Both the position numbers and the translations under genes were made by a program. This document shows positions 1 to 11,659 of a stretch of DNA of 64,000 nucleotides, piece after piece. This stretch comes from Scleromitrula shiraiana. Its lineage: Eukaryota; Ascomycota; Leotiomycetes; Helotiales; Sclerotiniaceae. The stretch spans positions 2,666,001 through 2,730,000 of the forward strand of contig JABELC010000004.1 in the NCBI GenBank assembly GCA_028455995.1. The letters are read 5' to 3'. Each line of letters begins with the position of its first letter. The stretch's first letter is position 1. Under the pieces are notes generated by a model. It saw only the letters and a program-made list of their open reading frames with translations. It made no database searches and had not been told where the DNA came from.

Positions 1-1986
1 AATTGTCAAGCCGAATTTCCTCGAATTGTAAGTGAGATAGCAATTATTGGTTTGTTGATACGGATTGAAATGGTTTGAGTGAGCTAAGCTGCCCCGCCAG
101 ATATAGAGTTAGAATGAAATGGGAGAGACTTTAAAGTTTTCAAAGCTGAGTCAACAATTCTCTTCTGGTGTCTGTTGGGAAACGACGCGATTCAAGGTGG
201 CGAAGTAAATATTGTAGCGATTTTTGGTCAATTGTCTTCGCAACAATCAGGTGGTTGAAAGATGTAACGTTTTATTAAATTTAAATTTCCTTCCAGTTAT
301 TTGAATGACTATGGACCTAAATGAGAGTCTGGGGAGACACTCCTATAAGATATGCTTCCAGTTACAGCCTGGGATAATGGTCTTAGCATAAGATTGCTTT
401 GAGCGAAGATAGTTATACTCAAATCGTGATTCTACCTAGCTGATATTGAAATCCGTGTCTAGAAAGTTCAAGAAAGGACGAAGTGGATTCCGAAGAACTT
501 GACTGAGCCTGGATCTACTAGAGTTCTTAGACTTCCTGTTTTGTTGTGTAAATAACAATCAATAACTTTGTTATAGTACAGGTCTTTCTTTGATTATCAA
601 ATTGCTAGAGTCATTAACTTACAAAAAGCCACTCAACGTGGTGCCACTTCTTGAGTGAATTTGATAGACAGCATGAGGTATGATGCTTTTATTTCAGATC
701 CAATATATGTTCAGAAATAGCCTCTCCAATCACAATCAAGATCAAAGGACGATTCGCTTACCAACAAGTTAAACCATTGGGGGTGAAGTATCTTAACGAA
801 TGTGGATTCTATTCACTCGAAACATACACTGTATCTTGATCAGATCTTTATTGCAGATACTACATAGGTTTATTCAAGATCTCAACATGCTAGAATGAAT
901 CACTTCTGAGAAGTAGTAAAGTGATTTGTTTAATTGTCCAGTCCATCATCGATCATAAGACAAGTCTATCATACCATGCATTTCTCATCTGAAGCACAAA
1001 ATTCCTACAAACAAATACAATTCTTTTATTATGCAATATATAGCGGAAGATATACCTCGCCATCAAATCCCACACCCCAAGCCCATCCATCCATCCATCC
1101 ATCCATCTTCATCATCACCCTCGCCATCAGCAACCAAGCCGAGCCAAAAAAAAAAAAAAAAAAAAAAAAAAAAACATCATATCCCCATATACACACGATA
1201 CGCCATTCACTCACAGCGCAAGACCAACCTAACCTAATTCAATCTCAATAATCAATACTCCGCGTCACTTACTTCGCACGCTCTCTATTATTTATATAGT
1301 ATTTATGAGAAGAGGAGATGAGGTCCTGGTGTATATTTGAATGAATGAATGTATGTATGTTATTAATAGAAGTACTAGATTGGATGTAAGCGAGCAAGCA
1401 AGCAAACTCCCGATTCTCTTGGGCCTTTAGACATCACACCCCGAGATCGGAACGAGAAATTCCTCGTCTTCTTTTCTCCTTCTATCTTGATTCTCTTTTT
1501 TTCTTGAACCGTCATGTAATGGTGTATTTATTCATTCATTCATTCGTATTCGTCATACTGCCATCGCATGACAATAATTCAGCATAACAATACGGGCGGG
1601 TACCGGTATAGAATAGAATAACAATTTACTGAAGAATTTGATTTCTTATTTTCTTTTTAGGTAATTAGTATGAGATGTTTCGTGTTGTTATTTCTGTGTT
1701 ATCTATCCAATCCATTATATTGAACTATTCCCTCCCAGTTCGTCTATTCAGGGTATCTATCCATTCATATCTAATAATATCATATCATCATATTCCAACC
1801 ATCCATCCAACTAACCAACCATCCATCCATCCATCTCCACCCCATCAGCGTGTAAAAACCAAAATATCCCCCTTATAACGCCACGCTCTCCCCAAAACCA
1901 AAACCAAAACCAAACCCAAAATCAAGCCCAAAATCAAAATTAAAAGTAAAATAAAATCCCCACCCCACTCCACTTAGACATCATAT
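1..1986. other. Left flank without a recognisable gene
   Basis: No frame here has coding character. The short frames read through simple sequence. It holds a CATC/CCAT microsatellite near 1081-1110, a run of 29 A at about 1146-1174, a second CATC-rich patch near 1795-1835 and a CCAAAA-type repeat near 1893-1930. The last few hundred bases are probably 3' UTR of the minus-strand gene that ends at 1987. Confidence 0.6.
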
Positions 1987-4194
1987 CTAACTCCTATCCA
2001 GATCCGCCTTCCTAAAACCCGCCAATACCCTCCTCCCAACACCTTTCTTTTCATCTGCTGGTGCTGCAATGACATCTCCTCTTCTTATAACCGCCGGCTT
2101 GGGGGATACCGGGCCTGGAGCTTGACTCGGAATAGGAGCTGCTTGTTCTCTTACTGGTGGGAGATTTGAATTTGTCTTTCTTTCTCTTCCTTTTCCTTTG
2201 GCACTCGCAGTCACCACCCCCGCGCCCCCACTCCCCTTCCTCCCCACCCCACCCCCCGCCTTATCAACATTAACCCTCGAGCTCGAATTCCCACTCCTCT
2301 CCTGCACCGGCAAACTCGGCTGTCTATGATCCTCGCCCTTCCCAAGTAACTTCTTCGGCAACTCCGGCACACTCCTCCAACTCCTCTTGATCTCCTCATT
2401 CTCCTCCCTCTCCATCTCGCCCTCCCAATTTTTCCTCGTCTCTCTGCTAATCTCCCCCCTGTTCTCCGCTTCTTTAAGTCGCCTTTTCTCCATATCTTCA
2501 ATCACCTCTTCTGTTAATTCCTGCACCATCATCTTCTCAATTACATCCTTCTTCCGCGTGCGCTTGTCCCCGACTGAGATTAGGACACCCCCCATTATAT
2601 TGCAAGTTATACTGCAGCAGAGAATCACGGTCGTGAGTGCGAACGGGCGGTGTTTATACGGTATTCCCCACGTGCAAGCACCCAGCGTGATTTGCAAACA
2701 GGAATGTAAATCGAGCAGTATAACAACCGCAAAGAGCAATTTCAAAGGAAATGCATAATGCGTTTCCGTCTCGTGGGGTTTGTAGAAGGTATGGCTTTTT
2801 GAGAATTTCCGCTCGTGGAACTCGAGTTTGGCTTGTTGTTCTGGAGATAGAACGGTGTATTCGTAATTTGGTGTTATGTTTACAGCGGTGTTTCGTTTGA
2901 TCCATCGATCTGCGTATTTTTGCGGTATTCTGGGGGCGATTTTGCGCGCCAGACCTTTCGGCATTCGTTTGGCTACGAGACTTTCGATGTCGACGGTTGG
3001 GGGTGTGGCGATATCTTCTTTTCGTTGTTCGGGTAAATCGTTATGATCCCATAGTTCGGGGAGTCCGAGTTTTTCTCGCCTCTTCCAGGTTTTGCGGTGG
3101 TAGTGCGCTATGTATGCCATGTGATATGTATCGACTGCGCGGAAGGGGGCTAGACCATCGCCGATGATGGCGAATAGAGCCACGAGGACATTGTCGACTA
3201 TGTTTACTATGTAAGCTTTTCGCGAACCTAGAGATATCCAGCCGATGAGGAAGAGAACCCAAGCTGCTCCGAATAGTGTAATTAGGGTAGCGTAGACTGT
3301 TATGAATAATCCAAAAGCTATGAAGATTTACCGGTTAGTACAATTACTTGATACTGTAGATTGAAGAGTGAACTTACGACGACGGACATATTGTCCAAAA
3401 CCCTTCATCGAGCGTTTAAATTTAGCCCGTCGAGAATGAAGTTGATGTCTAACAAGATCATCCAACTCATCCACCTCAGCCGGTGTCCAACCCTCAAGTC
3501 TTTCACCTTCCGGCAAGACAGCATATGTCAACTTCGGAGGAACCCAAGTTTCCTCTTCTAACTTTTTCTCCGAGTTTCGTAAATTCTTCAACTTTGCTTT
3601 AATTCTATCCATTGTGCGTGCTTCTCCTGGTCTATCTGAAAGTCTATATGTAGGTGATCGATTGACAAATCTACCCATGGAGGGAACGAAAAGAGAATTC
3701 TGTACATTGGTGAGTGTAGAAAGTGTAGATACTTCAGGGTCTGTGAAGAATTAGTTTAGTTTCTTTGGAGCTAAGTTGATATGTGTATACTTGCCTACAA
3801 CATCCAATAAATCCACCATATCAGGATCATACTCATGTTCAAAAGATTCATCTTTCGTTGAGTATTCTTCCCGACCAAACCATGATCGAAAGCGGTTAGT
3901 AAACGTATTTCCATTTGATGGGAGAGGACGGGTCTGAGCAGTAGATGGTTCAGGAAGTATTGCGGTATTCTCGATTCCACCACGAGGTAATGGTGCCGAT
4001 GGAGGTTTCTCCGAATTGTATGTATCAGTAGCTTTATGTCCTCCTGTTGATGAAGAATCGCGGTATATTCGAATAGTAGGACGTTGATGAGTGCTCAGAA
4101 CCGATTTTACTTTCCTACCCACTGCTACTATTGGATTTTCCGTCGTCGTCGTCGAAGACGAAGGTGGAGATTGTGATGAGCCTTGCTGGGCCAT
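1987..4194 (-). CDS. DUF2985-type integral membrane protein, three exons
   Basis: Exons 4194-3799 (or to 3795), 3741-3378 and 3317-1987. Start ATG at 4194, stop TAG at 1987; the conservative model gives 696 aa. The second intron (3377-3318, GTAAGT to CATAG with a TACTAAC branch) joins in phase and creates a hydrophobic helix (FGLFITVYATLITLFGAAW). The segment SRKAYIVNIVDNVLVALFAI, followed by GLAPFR, matches what I recall of fungal DUF2985 proteins, some of which carry a PLAC8 region. A second hydrophobic stretch follows (KLLFAVVILLDL, then GGVLISVG). The N-terminus is Ser/Thr-rich and probably disordered, and the C-terminus is basic and low-complexity. Function is unknown; a membrane location is inferred. 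The first intron is odd. The best border is a GC donor (AG|GCAAGT at 3794), which restores the expected DPEVSTL but then needs one base removed from a TTTT run. A weaker GT donor at 3798 keeps the frame open. See findings. Confidence 0.72.
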
Positions 4195-5401
4195 TTTCTA
4201 TCTCTTTATTTCTGTCTTCTCAATTGTTGGGTATCAATCCATGGAATGAGAGATTAGTAAGAATGGAAATGGAGAAAGATTGTAGTGTTCCCAATCGAAA
4301 GTAGGAAACAGGTATTTAAATAATCACATCAAAAGAAACAGATAAATGCACGCAAACTTCGTGCAATCTATCTTCTAATAAAATATATCCTTGATAATAA
4401 AACTAAACCAAACCAAACCAAATAGAATAGAGGTAACTTTTCAGAAAATAATATGTAAATACAGTCAGTAATAAATACAAAACTCACCAGTCCGATGGTA
4501 ATATCAAAAAGTATTTATTAATTTCATACAGGGGTCCAGCCCTGTTTTTTTGGAGGTTGACACAGGGTCAGGTCGACGATGTCATTTTGCAGATAGAAAG
4601 AAAATAACATTTTAAAATTACTAGGGTTACTCAGCTCTTATTGGTTAATGATTTATCAAATTATCAAATTATCGGAATTATCGAAATATTCTAAATTGAG
4701 ACCTAAAAAGCAAGTTTTAAATGCAATGTAACCTACGTATGTATGTCTAGTGCATTGAAGATTTTAATAAATTGATATAATTTTCAACTTTCCAACTTAT
4801 CTCTCACCTTCATCCTTCTACCGATTCTTTAACTACATACACATAGGAACTAATGACTTCCAACATAATACTGTATTTCATTCTACAATAGATACGTACA
4901 TGTATCTCTAACGAACACTCAATCAACCAATCTAATCCCCATTCGAATACACTCCTCATTCATTTCAATCAATCTCTTCCTATATCATCTCCATACCCAT
5001 TTCCATATCTATATCCATCCATCCACCCGTATACGTATGCAACCAAAAATCGAATCATATGAAAGTACGTTCGTTTACCAGTCTGTTTGTCGATATCTGC
5101 CAGTCCAAAATTCACAGATGAAGCCAAACCAAAACCTAAACCCAAACCCAAACCCAAACCCAATCGCATGACTATAACCGTAACCATAACCATTCCCATG
5201 CCCATCCAATTCTATGTTTCCTTTCCCATCTCCTTCCAAAATGTATCCATTATTCCCAACGCCATTTGCAGTGACCCAACGAAAAGAACACCCCACTAAG
5301 AATGGGTGTCAAAATATGTAGGGATGTACTTTCGAAATCCCATCAGGTGTTCGACACCCAAACATGAAGAAAAAGAGTATATCTTGAATAGCACCATGAT
5401 C
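4195..5401. other. Intergenic region, no gene seen
   Basis: This region is the promoter side of the DUF2985 gene and the 3' side of the VPS9 gene. It is AT-rich. An AAACCC-type hexamer repeat sits near 5120-5162 and CCATCC patches near 5010-5030. Short frames here are translations of these repeats. Confidence 0.6.
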
Positions 5402-7792
5402 TTAGACAGCACCAAGATCCTTCAATGCCCCCGCCAACCGTCTATAATCTCTCACCAATTCCAAAACCTCATTGATTTTTAACTCCCCAGGATTATCAAT
5501 AGTCATAAACCTTTTAATGGGAGGAGCAATCTTGGGTACTTCCTTTGGAGGAAGAACCGGCGCTAATTCTGGGAAAGCCTAATATCAAAATCAATATATA
5601 TATCAAAATCCAGGAAGCATAAAAATAACTCACAGTAGTCAAATCAGCCACTCCACCGTCAGGAATAACTGGAGTAGATTTACTGGAGGGGGTAGGTGTG
5701 GTAGGAGTAGTTACACGTCCAAAACCACGCATCATTCCCATTCCTGCGATCCTATTTATTGGATTGAGTGAATTACCCAGATTCCTCATCGATTCGACAA
5801 TAGCTGGATTGTTAGCTGTGGGCTGTGGAGATGGTGTGCTTTTTTCTGCACTTTCTTCCTGGGCAAATGCAACCTTTTTGCTGGCACTACTACCGCTCCT
5901 GTTGCTATCTGCACTTCTATCACGAGTCGTTTTTCGACCACCAATAAAGCTTAACACTCGATCATCGACTCTTTGGGCTGAATCACTTCGGCTACGTCCC
6001 TGAGATTTCGTATCCGACCTCGGTTCGGTTCTGTTATCTTTGACAGTTGGACTATGAGGTGTACTTCCTTCGCTTCCAGAACCATCATCTTCAGGCGGTG
6101 GTGTACTGACAAGTTTTCGTGCGTCATCTAAAGTTTTCGGAACTACGATATCCTTCTTTTGACCGGCAGAATCTCTTTCCTTTAGTTTTCCAATCAAGAA
6201 TTTGTAACTACTTTCGAGACTGTTGCCAATGTTCTTGAATCCTTGATCAGCAGTGTCAAGAATTGCATCTCCAGCTGCACCTAGAGCTGCTGGTGGTTGA
6301 AAGAGGTCACTTAATCGTCGATCCGTAGTAGATATGGTAGGTCGCAGAGATACCAAGGGCGGAGGTATAGGTTTAGATACCGTTGGACTTGGTGTCGCAG
6401 ACGAAACTGCTGGAGCAGATAGACTTGTTGGCGTGACACCAACTATTAATGAATCTGGTTTTTCTGCTCTCGGTGTGCTAGGTCGACTATTACTTTTCGG
6501 TGGCCCGGATAAAACCTCATCGGCTCTTAAACTTGCAAGATCAACAGTTTCGAGGAATGAAATTGCAGCCTCTAGATTTGTTAAGGAATATGCTGCTTCC
6601 CCATCAACCTTCGTTTCACATCTAAATCTTTGTATGAAGTAGAGATTACTTATGACATCAATACCTTCAGGTCGAGATGTAATAAGTGTATAGATGAGCA
6701 TGGGCATGATCTCATCTGCAGAAGAAGATGGATGAAAATGTGCTAGAGTATCAACGATACATTTGTGAGCTGCTTTGAGATGGTTCAATTTCCCAAGTGG
6801 ATATTTCTCATCGTTCATCGCAATTAATTCTCCTCGAGCACCTTCTAGCCATTCCCGTACCTCCGACTCTCTCTTCTTAATTGCATCCAAATCATCAGTT
6901 GATTCTAGACCAAGATCAACTCCTAAATCTGTGAGTCCAATGCCAACAACTGATAATGCGGCAGTTTTCGAACGAAGTTTTTCATCTTGTGCTTCATCCT
7001 GTGTACTTCTATGTCGCCATATTCTATCATAAATCCCTTCACAAACTCTCCTCTCGACTGCCTCTTCAAGTGCCACGCGTTGATGTTCCAATGCTTTCCT
7101 GGCTCGTTTTCGATCATTAATTTCCTCGGTTGTTAGCATTTGCTGTTCAGAAGAAACTTTTCCTACGAGCTTGGGACGATCCTTGCTCATGGATGCTGCC
7201 TTGGCTCTTATTTTGTTTGCAGTTGAGGATAGTGATGATATCGAAGACACGGGAGAGATGTCTCGATGTTGTCGGGAGGATAGTGTAGAGATATGGGTAT
7301 TGATATGGTTAGCCGCAACCCCGTAGAAATCTTGGAAAAGCGTAGATAATTTATCGATAGAAGGGGGGGTCGGGTGAATTTTCACAGACAGTGAGTCGAT
7401 GAAACTATAGAAACTTGTTAATATAGAATACTAGGATCTCTTGGTGAGCCATCTTACGTATCTGCTAAGCTCACAAGTTCTATAGGGAGCTCATCAAAAT
7501 CCACAGGTAGCTTTCCAGTAGCCTCTGCCACCCCATCGTTTCCTCCCTCATCGTCAGAGGTCTTTTCAAATATATCTGATCCAGGTCGCCTATTTTCCGT
7601 CGAGTTGGACATAACTACAGTTGGGATTGTACCATTCTGTATTGTGTTTGCTCTAGTAGGTCGGTTCAATTGATCTGAGCTAGAAGGTTCTAATTTGGAG
7701 AATGATTTGGACAATTGTAATGGACGAGGTCGTGAAGCATGACTTCCCTTCTTGTCTGGAGATGCCATGAAATCTGGAAATTTAAAATTCAT
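5402..7792 (-). CDS. VPS9-domain protein, probable Rab5-family GEF
   Basis: Exons 7792-7458, 7404-5634 and 5578-5402 give 760 aa. Introns are 53 nt (GTAAGA to CTATAG) and 55 nt (GTGAGT to TATTAG), both in phase. The first ATG of the frame is 7792; the frame is open further upstream but only through a TTG. The core around residues 210-370 has the VPS9 signature: DEIMPMLIYTLI, then RPEGIDVISNLYFIQRF, with the conserved Asp and Tyr of this domain. Proteins of this family exchange GDP for GTP on Rab5/Vps21-type GTPases and act at endosomes. Flanks are Ser/Thr/Pro-rich and probably disordered. A short basic/acidic C-terminal helix (LKINEVLELVRDYRRLAGAL) is encoded by the last exon. It shares a divergent upstream region with ATG15. 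I cannot tell whether it is the Vps9 or Muk1 counterpart. Confidence 0.85.
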
Positions 7793-8443
7793 CGTATCAG
7801 TGGATGTTTTAATTGAGTTTAGAATTGAGTTTAGAAAGATTTTAAAGGGATTGGGACACAATTTTTACCTATCTATCTATTATATATCGTATTTGACTTT
7901 TCAACCCTATAAAATGGCATGAAATTCGATGACGCCTAAAACTCTCTAGAACCTACTCTAGTACCGTTTGATGTATTTTGATTGTAATGGACGGACGCGA
8001 CTTCTTGTACTTTCCTTATCATATATCTCTGACTAACCTAAAAAATGATACGGAATTGTTTCAAACTAAATCTAATCTAACCAATTTACTATTGGTTAAA
8101 TCTATATGATTATATAATCTGTATCATGATCTCTCCATTTAACCAATTAAATTGTTACACACTCAAGTTTGAAATCGGTCGGTCAAACTTGCATATAAAC
8201 TCCGCCCTTGACGCAAATGATCCATCCCCATGCTTGCTATACAGCCTATACAGTACGGATGCTTTCAACGCCTCTCACCTCCTAACCTCATCACTCCAAC
8301 TCACCTCTACTTGATTATTTGTACCTGATGATATGATATGGAACAAATTATATCTATTTTATTAATAAGTATTTCTTGTGCTCCTCCTTTTCCTTCACAT
8401 CTTTTCTTTTGTCATTTACAACCAAATTAAATCCATTTAAAAG
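7793..8443. promoter_or_regulatory. Divergent upstream region of the VPS9 gene and ATG15
   Basis: These 650 bp separate two head-to-head starts (7792 minus, 8444 plus), so they must hold both promoters and 5' UTRs. Pyrimidine-rich sequence typical of fungal transcription starts precedes the ATG15 start (about 8380-8420). I recognise no specific factor site. Confidence 0.5.
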
Positions 8444-10533
8444 ATGAAGCATAAATTATCAATCAAGTGTTCATCTGCTGGTAGAGTTACGGCTCAGTTA
8501 CTATTATCTTTCCTAGCCTTATCAAAACCGATAAGTGCTTCTAATTCAGTTCATCAACAACAACAACCAATATTACCTATTCTTCCTCCTTCTATCTCGG
8601 AACCAGAAGATCAACAAGATTCAAAAGGTGATCATGTATTTGTGAGTTATTCTCTCTATTACTATTCACATACAATTCTAACATTAAACAATAGTCCCTA
8701 CGCCACATCTTTCATCATGGAACTTATGAACATCCTCGACTTCACAAACAACTCGATATCTTGGAATCTAAATCTAAATCTACAGTATGGCTAGAATCAG
8801 AAGATGGAAAGGGGCCGTTGAGGGAATCAACCAGACCACTCGTTATGAAGAATAGTCCAGTGAAGATAGAGAGATTAAAAGATAGGAGACCTTCAGTGAT
8901 TGATCCCATGGTAGCTGCGGCAAGAGAGTCTGGGGATGTTTGGGCATTATCACCTTCGGCTTGGACAATCGATGAATTACCGGGACCCGATATTACAGAT
9001 AAAGAGACGATTATAACATTGGCACAAATGGCAGCGAATGCTTATGTGGATAAACCAGATACAGGGGATTGGAAAGATGTAAATGGTGGTTTTAATCGAA
9101 CAGACGATTATGGCTTTGGATGGGATGCCGATGGATTAAGAGGGTATATCTATATGGATGAGACAAATTCGACAATTGTTATAGGGTTGAAGGGAACGAG
9201 TCTTGCGGTGTATGATGGTGAGGGTACAACAACAAACGACAAAGAAAACGATAATTTATTCTTTAGTTGTTGCTGCGGTCAACAGGGAAGTTCATTCTAT
9301 CGAAAGGTCTGCGATTGTGCCACTGGAACTTATACATGCAATTTGACCTGTTTGAAGAAGAGTTTAAGGGAGGAAAATCGATACTACACCGCTGCTAGGC
9401 ATCTCTTCTCTAATGTTACGGCCCTTTATCCGAATGCGAATGTATGGATGTCCGGTCACTCACTTGGAGGATCCGTTAGTTCTATGTTGGGGTTGACATA
9501 TGGTATTCCTGTTGTCACATTCGAAGCAGTCCCAGATGCTTTACCAGTTAGTCGTCTCGGATTACCTGCACCACCAGGCCACAATCCCAATGCGCCACAA
9601 ACACGTCAGTTCACCGGCGCATATCATTTTGGGCATACAGCCGATCCAATTTATTTGGGAACATGTAATGGAGCCACGGCTTCATGTTCCTATGCCGGAT
9701 ATGCTTTGGAAAGTTCATGTCACTCCGGTATGGAATGTGTCTATGACGTTGTAGCTGATCATGGCTGGGGAGTTCACATCTGGTCTCACCGCATCATACC
9801 CGTGATCGAACAAATCATCAAAGTATACGACACAGTACCCGAATGCAAATTCACGCCCGAATGCGTCGATTGTCCATTATGGAAAGAAGTCGAAGGAAAT
9901 AGCAGCAGCACTACATCACTCCCCTCAACATCCACCTCTTCCACAAGAACGAATACGCGTACCTCTACATGTCAAACACCCGGATGGTGGGGCTGTCTAG
10001 ATGAAACTTCCACAACGTCCGGAACTCAAACTAGCGCTCCTGTAACGACGACGACGACGACGTCTTCAACGTCAACGTGTAAAACTCCCGGTTGGTTTGG
10101 TTGTAATGATGAGAAATCGTCTACGAAATCAAGTACCAGCAGTAGTTCATCTACAATAACTACCACTTCAACCTCATCCTCCTCTTCTTCAGCAACAACA
10201 TCACAAACAACAACATGTCTAACACCAGGATGGTGGGGCTGTAAAGATCCCACATCAACTTCCACATCAACCTCCACCTCCACCTCCAGCAGCCCCATCC
10301 CAACAACACCCCACACCATCACATCCGCCCCCACTCTCCCCCCGACTCCCATCACCTCAATAACTAGTTCCGGTACCAATACCAATATAGAGTCAAAATC
10401 AGCATGTACATCTAAACAATGGTTCGGACTAATATGCGCTGATCCCTCTTCCTCCCCATCTCCCTCACCCAAACCAGCACCCGAACCGAAAAAAAACCTG
10501 CGTAAGGAGGACGTGGTGGTTTTTGGGGTGTAG
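8444..10533 (+). CDS. atg15: Autophagy-related lipase Atg15
   Basis: Exons 8444-8641 and 8695-10533 give 678 aa. The 53-nt intron (GTGAGT to AATAG) is phase 0 and joins into LRHIFHHGTYEHPRLHKQLD, a stretch typical of Atg15. Atg15 is a class-3 phospholipase that breaks down autophagic and multivesicular-body membranes inside the vacuole. Residues about 12-31 form the single N-terminal hydrophobic anchor. The lipase core follows (DVWALSPSAWTIDELPGPDI, GLKGTS), with the nucleophile elbow GHSLGG and Ser at residue 322. Cys-rich CCCG and TYTCNLTCLKK segments, a histidine-containing HGWGVHIWSHR and an Asp-containing HTADPIYLG fit the usual catalytic set. The tail from about residue 480 is Ser/Thr-rich and carries repeats of the form C-x-TPGW[WF]GC (see findings). 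The purine-rich sequence just after the stop is simple repeat. Confidence 0.96.
9958..10455 (+). repeat. Repeated TPGW(W/F)GC modules in the Atg15 tail
   Basis: Three close copies (TCQTPGWWGCLDET, TCKTPGWFGCNDEK, TCLTPGWWGCKDPT) and one degenerate copy (ACTSKQWFGLICADPS) are separated by Ser/Thr runs encoded by ACA/TCA/TCC-type microsatellite DNA. Each module keeps two Cys and an aromatic core, so it may form a small disulfide-bonded knot. Confidence 0.85.
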
Positions 10534-11125
10534 GGAGTGGAGATGGATTGGAAGTGGAGATGGATTGGAAGTGGAGATGGGAATGGAAATGGGGAGGAAT
10601 TATAAGGAATGAGATGAAAAATTACGTTAATGGGAGAGAGGGAAAGGGGGAGGGGAAAGGGGTTAGAATGTAATTTTGATATTGATATTGGTGATAGCGA
10701 TAGAACGATAGATAGACCCCGCATGGGATAATTTTCGTATTCGTTTTCATTCTCATTCTCGTTTTATTGGCGTATACATAGTAGCGCATAGGAGTTGGGA
10801 TTGGGACTGGGATTGGGATTGGGATTGAATCGGTAAGGTGCAAGTAGGGATAGCATAGCATAGCATATGATACATATACATATACATATACATATAAACA
10901 TTGCATCATACATCATCCGATAATGGATATGATCATCCTCATATATTTATCTATTTATCTGTACATCTCGATTCTTAATCTTCTGTTCCGTCCGCATTAT
11001 CTATGTATGGGTGTGGGAATGGCGATGAATAAATAGTATATTTCAAGCTTGTGAACAGAGGACCGCGTAGCACCCTATGATACTACGTCTCTTCATGGGT
11101 ACCTGAAAGTTTCCTAGATTGTGTC

Positions 11126-11163
11126 TGTTTGTTTGTTTGTTTGTTTGTTTGTTTGTTTGTTTG
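11126..11163. repeat. GTTT tetranucleotide microsatellite
   Basis: About nine uninterrupted copies of GTTT in the convergent 3' region between ATG15 and PAF1. Confidence 0.9.
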
Positions 11164-11404
11164 TATATGTAGGGTATCTATTCGTGAATAAATGGTAATT
11201 CACTCACTCATATGATGGAGATAAACAAATATATTTCTTCCCTTCCCCTTTCCCCTTCACATATCCATACCTATACCCATACACATACATACATATCCAC
11301 ATCTCTTCCCTTCCATCCCCTCCCTTCTTCCCTTTCTTTTCATCTCCATCTGCATCTCCATGTTCATCTCAAATTCCATCCAAATAAGTAAAAACAATTG
11401 ATTA

Positions 11405-11450
11405 TTTCTATCTATCTATCTATCTAGATAGATAGATAGATAGATAGAAA
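11405..11450. repeat. Palindromic TATC/GATA microsatellite
   Basis: A run of CTAT units meets a run of GATA units at a central CTAG (11424-11427), so the two halves are reverse complements over about 18 bases each. It could form a hairpin in RNA or a cruciform in DNA. Confidence 0.9.
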
Positions 11451-11659
11451 CCTAGATCTCCTATCTCCTTTCTGCTCTATCTCGTAACTTTTGTTCTATT
11501 TAGCCTTTCCCTGTTTATATGAATACAAATTTGAGTATGGAAAAGGTATGTATGTAATGATATCATCTCATCTTATCTTATTTTAGTCTGTCTTATTATT
11601 TTGCGTCCCATCCCATCCAAAACCATGCTATTTATAATCTCTCTACATTACCATTTATC

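Larger units (their letters stand above)
10534..11659. other. Convergent intergenic region with microsatellites
   Basis: ATG15 (+) and PAF1 (-) end towards each other here, so this is shared 3' UTR and terminator DNA. It contains a duplicated GGAAGTGGAGATGGATT unit right after the ATG15 stop, a TTGGGA-type repeat near 10795-10830, ATATAC repeats near 10870-10895, a GTTT run at 11126-11163 and a TATC/GATA palindrome at 11405-11450. No gene is seen. Confidence 0.6.

Noticed and set aside
1893..1930. CCAAAA repeat, and AAACCC repeat near 5120-5162, as possible telomere-like DNA
   Set aside because: The unit is not the TTAGGG/CCCTAA type of filamentous ascomycetes, and housekeeping genes lie on both sides.
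10026..10724. 232-codon frame on the minus strand opposite the ATG15 tail
   Set aside because: It is the antisense reading of the ACA/TCA repeats of the Atg15 tail; its Val/Glu-rich product follows directly from that composition.
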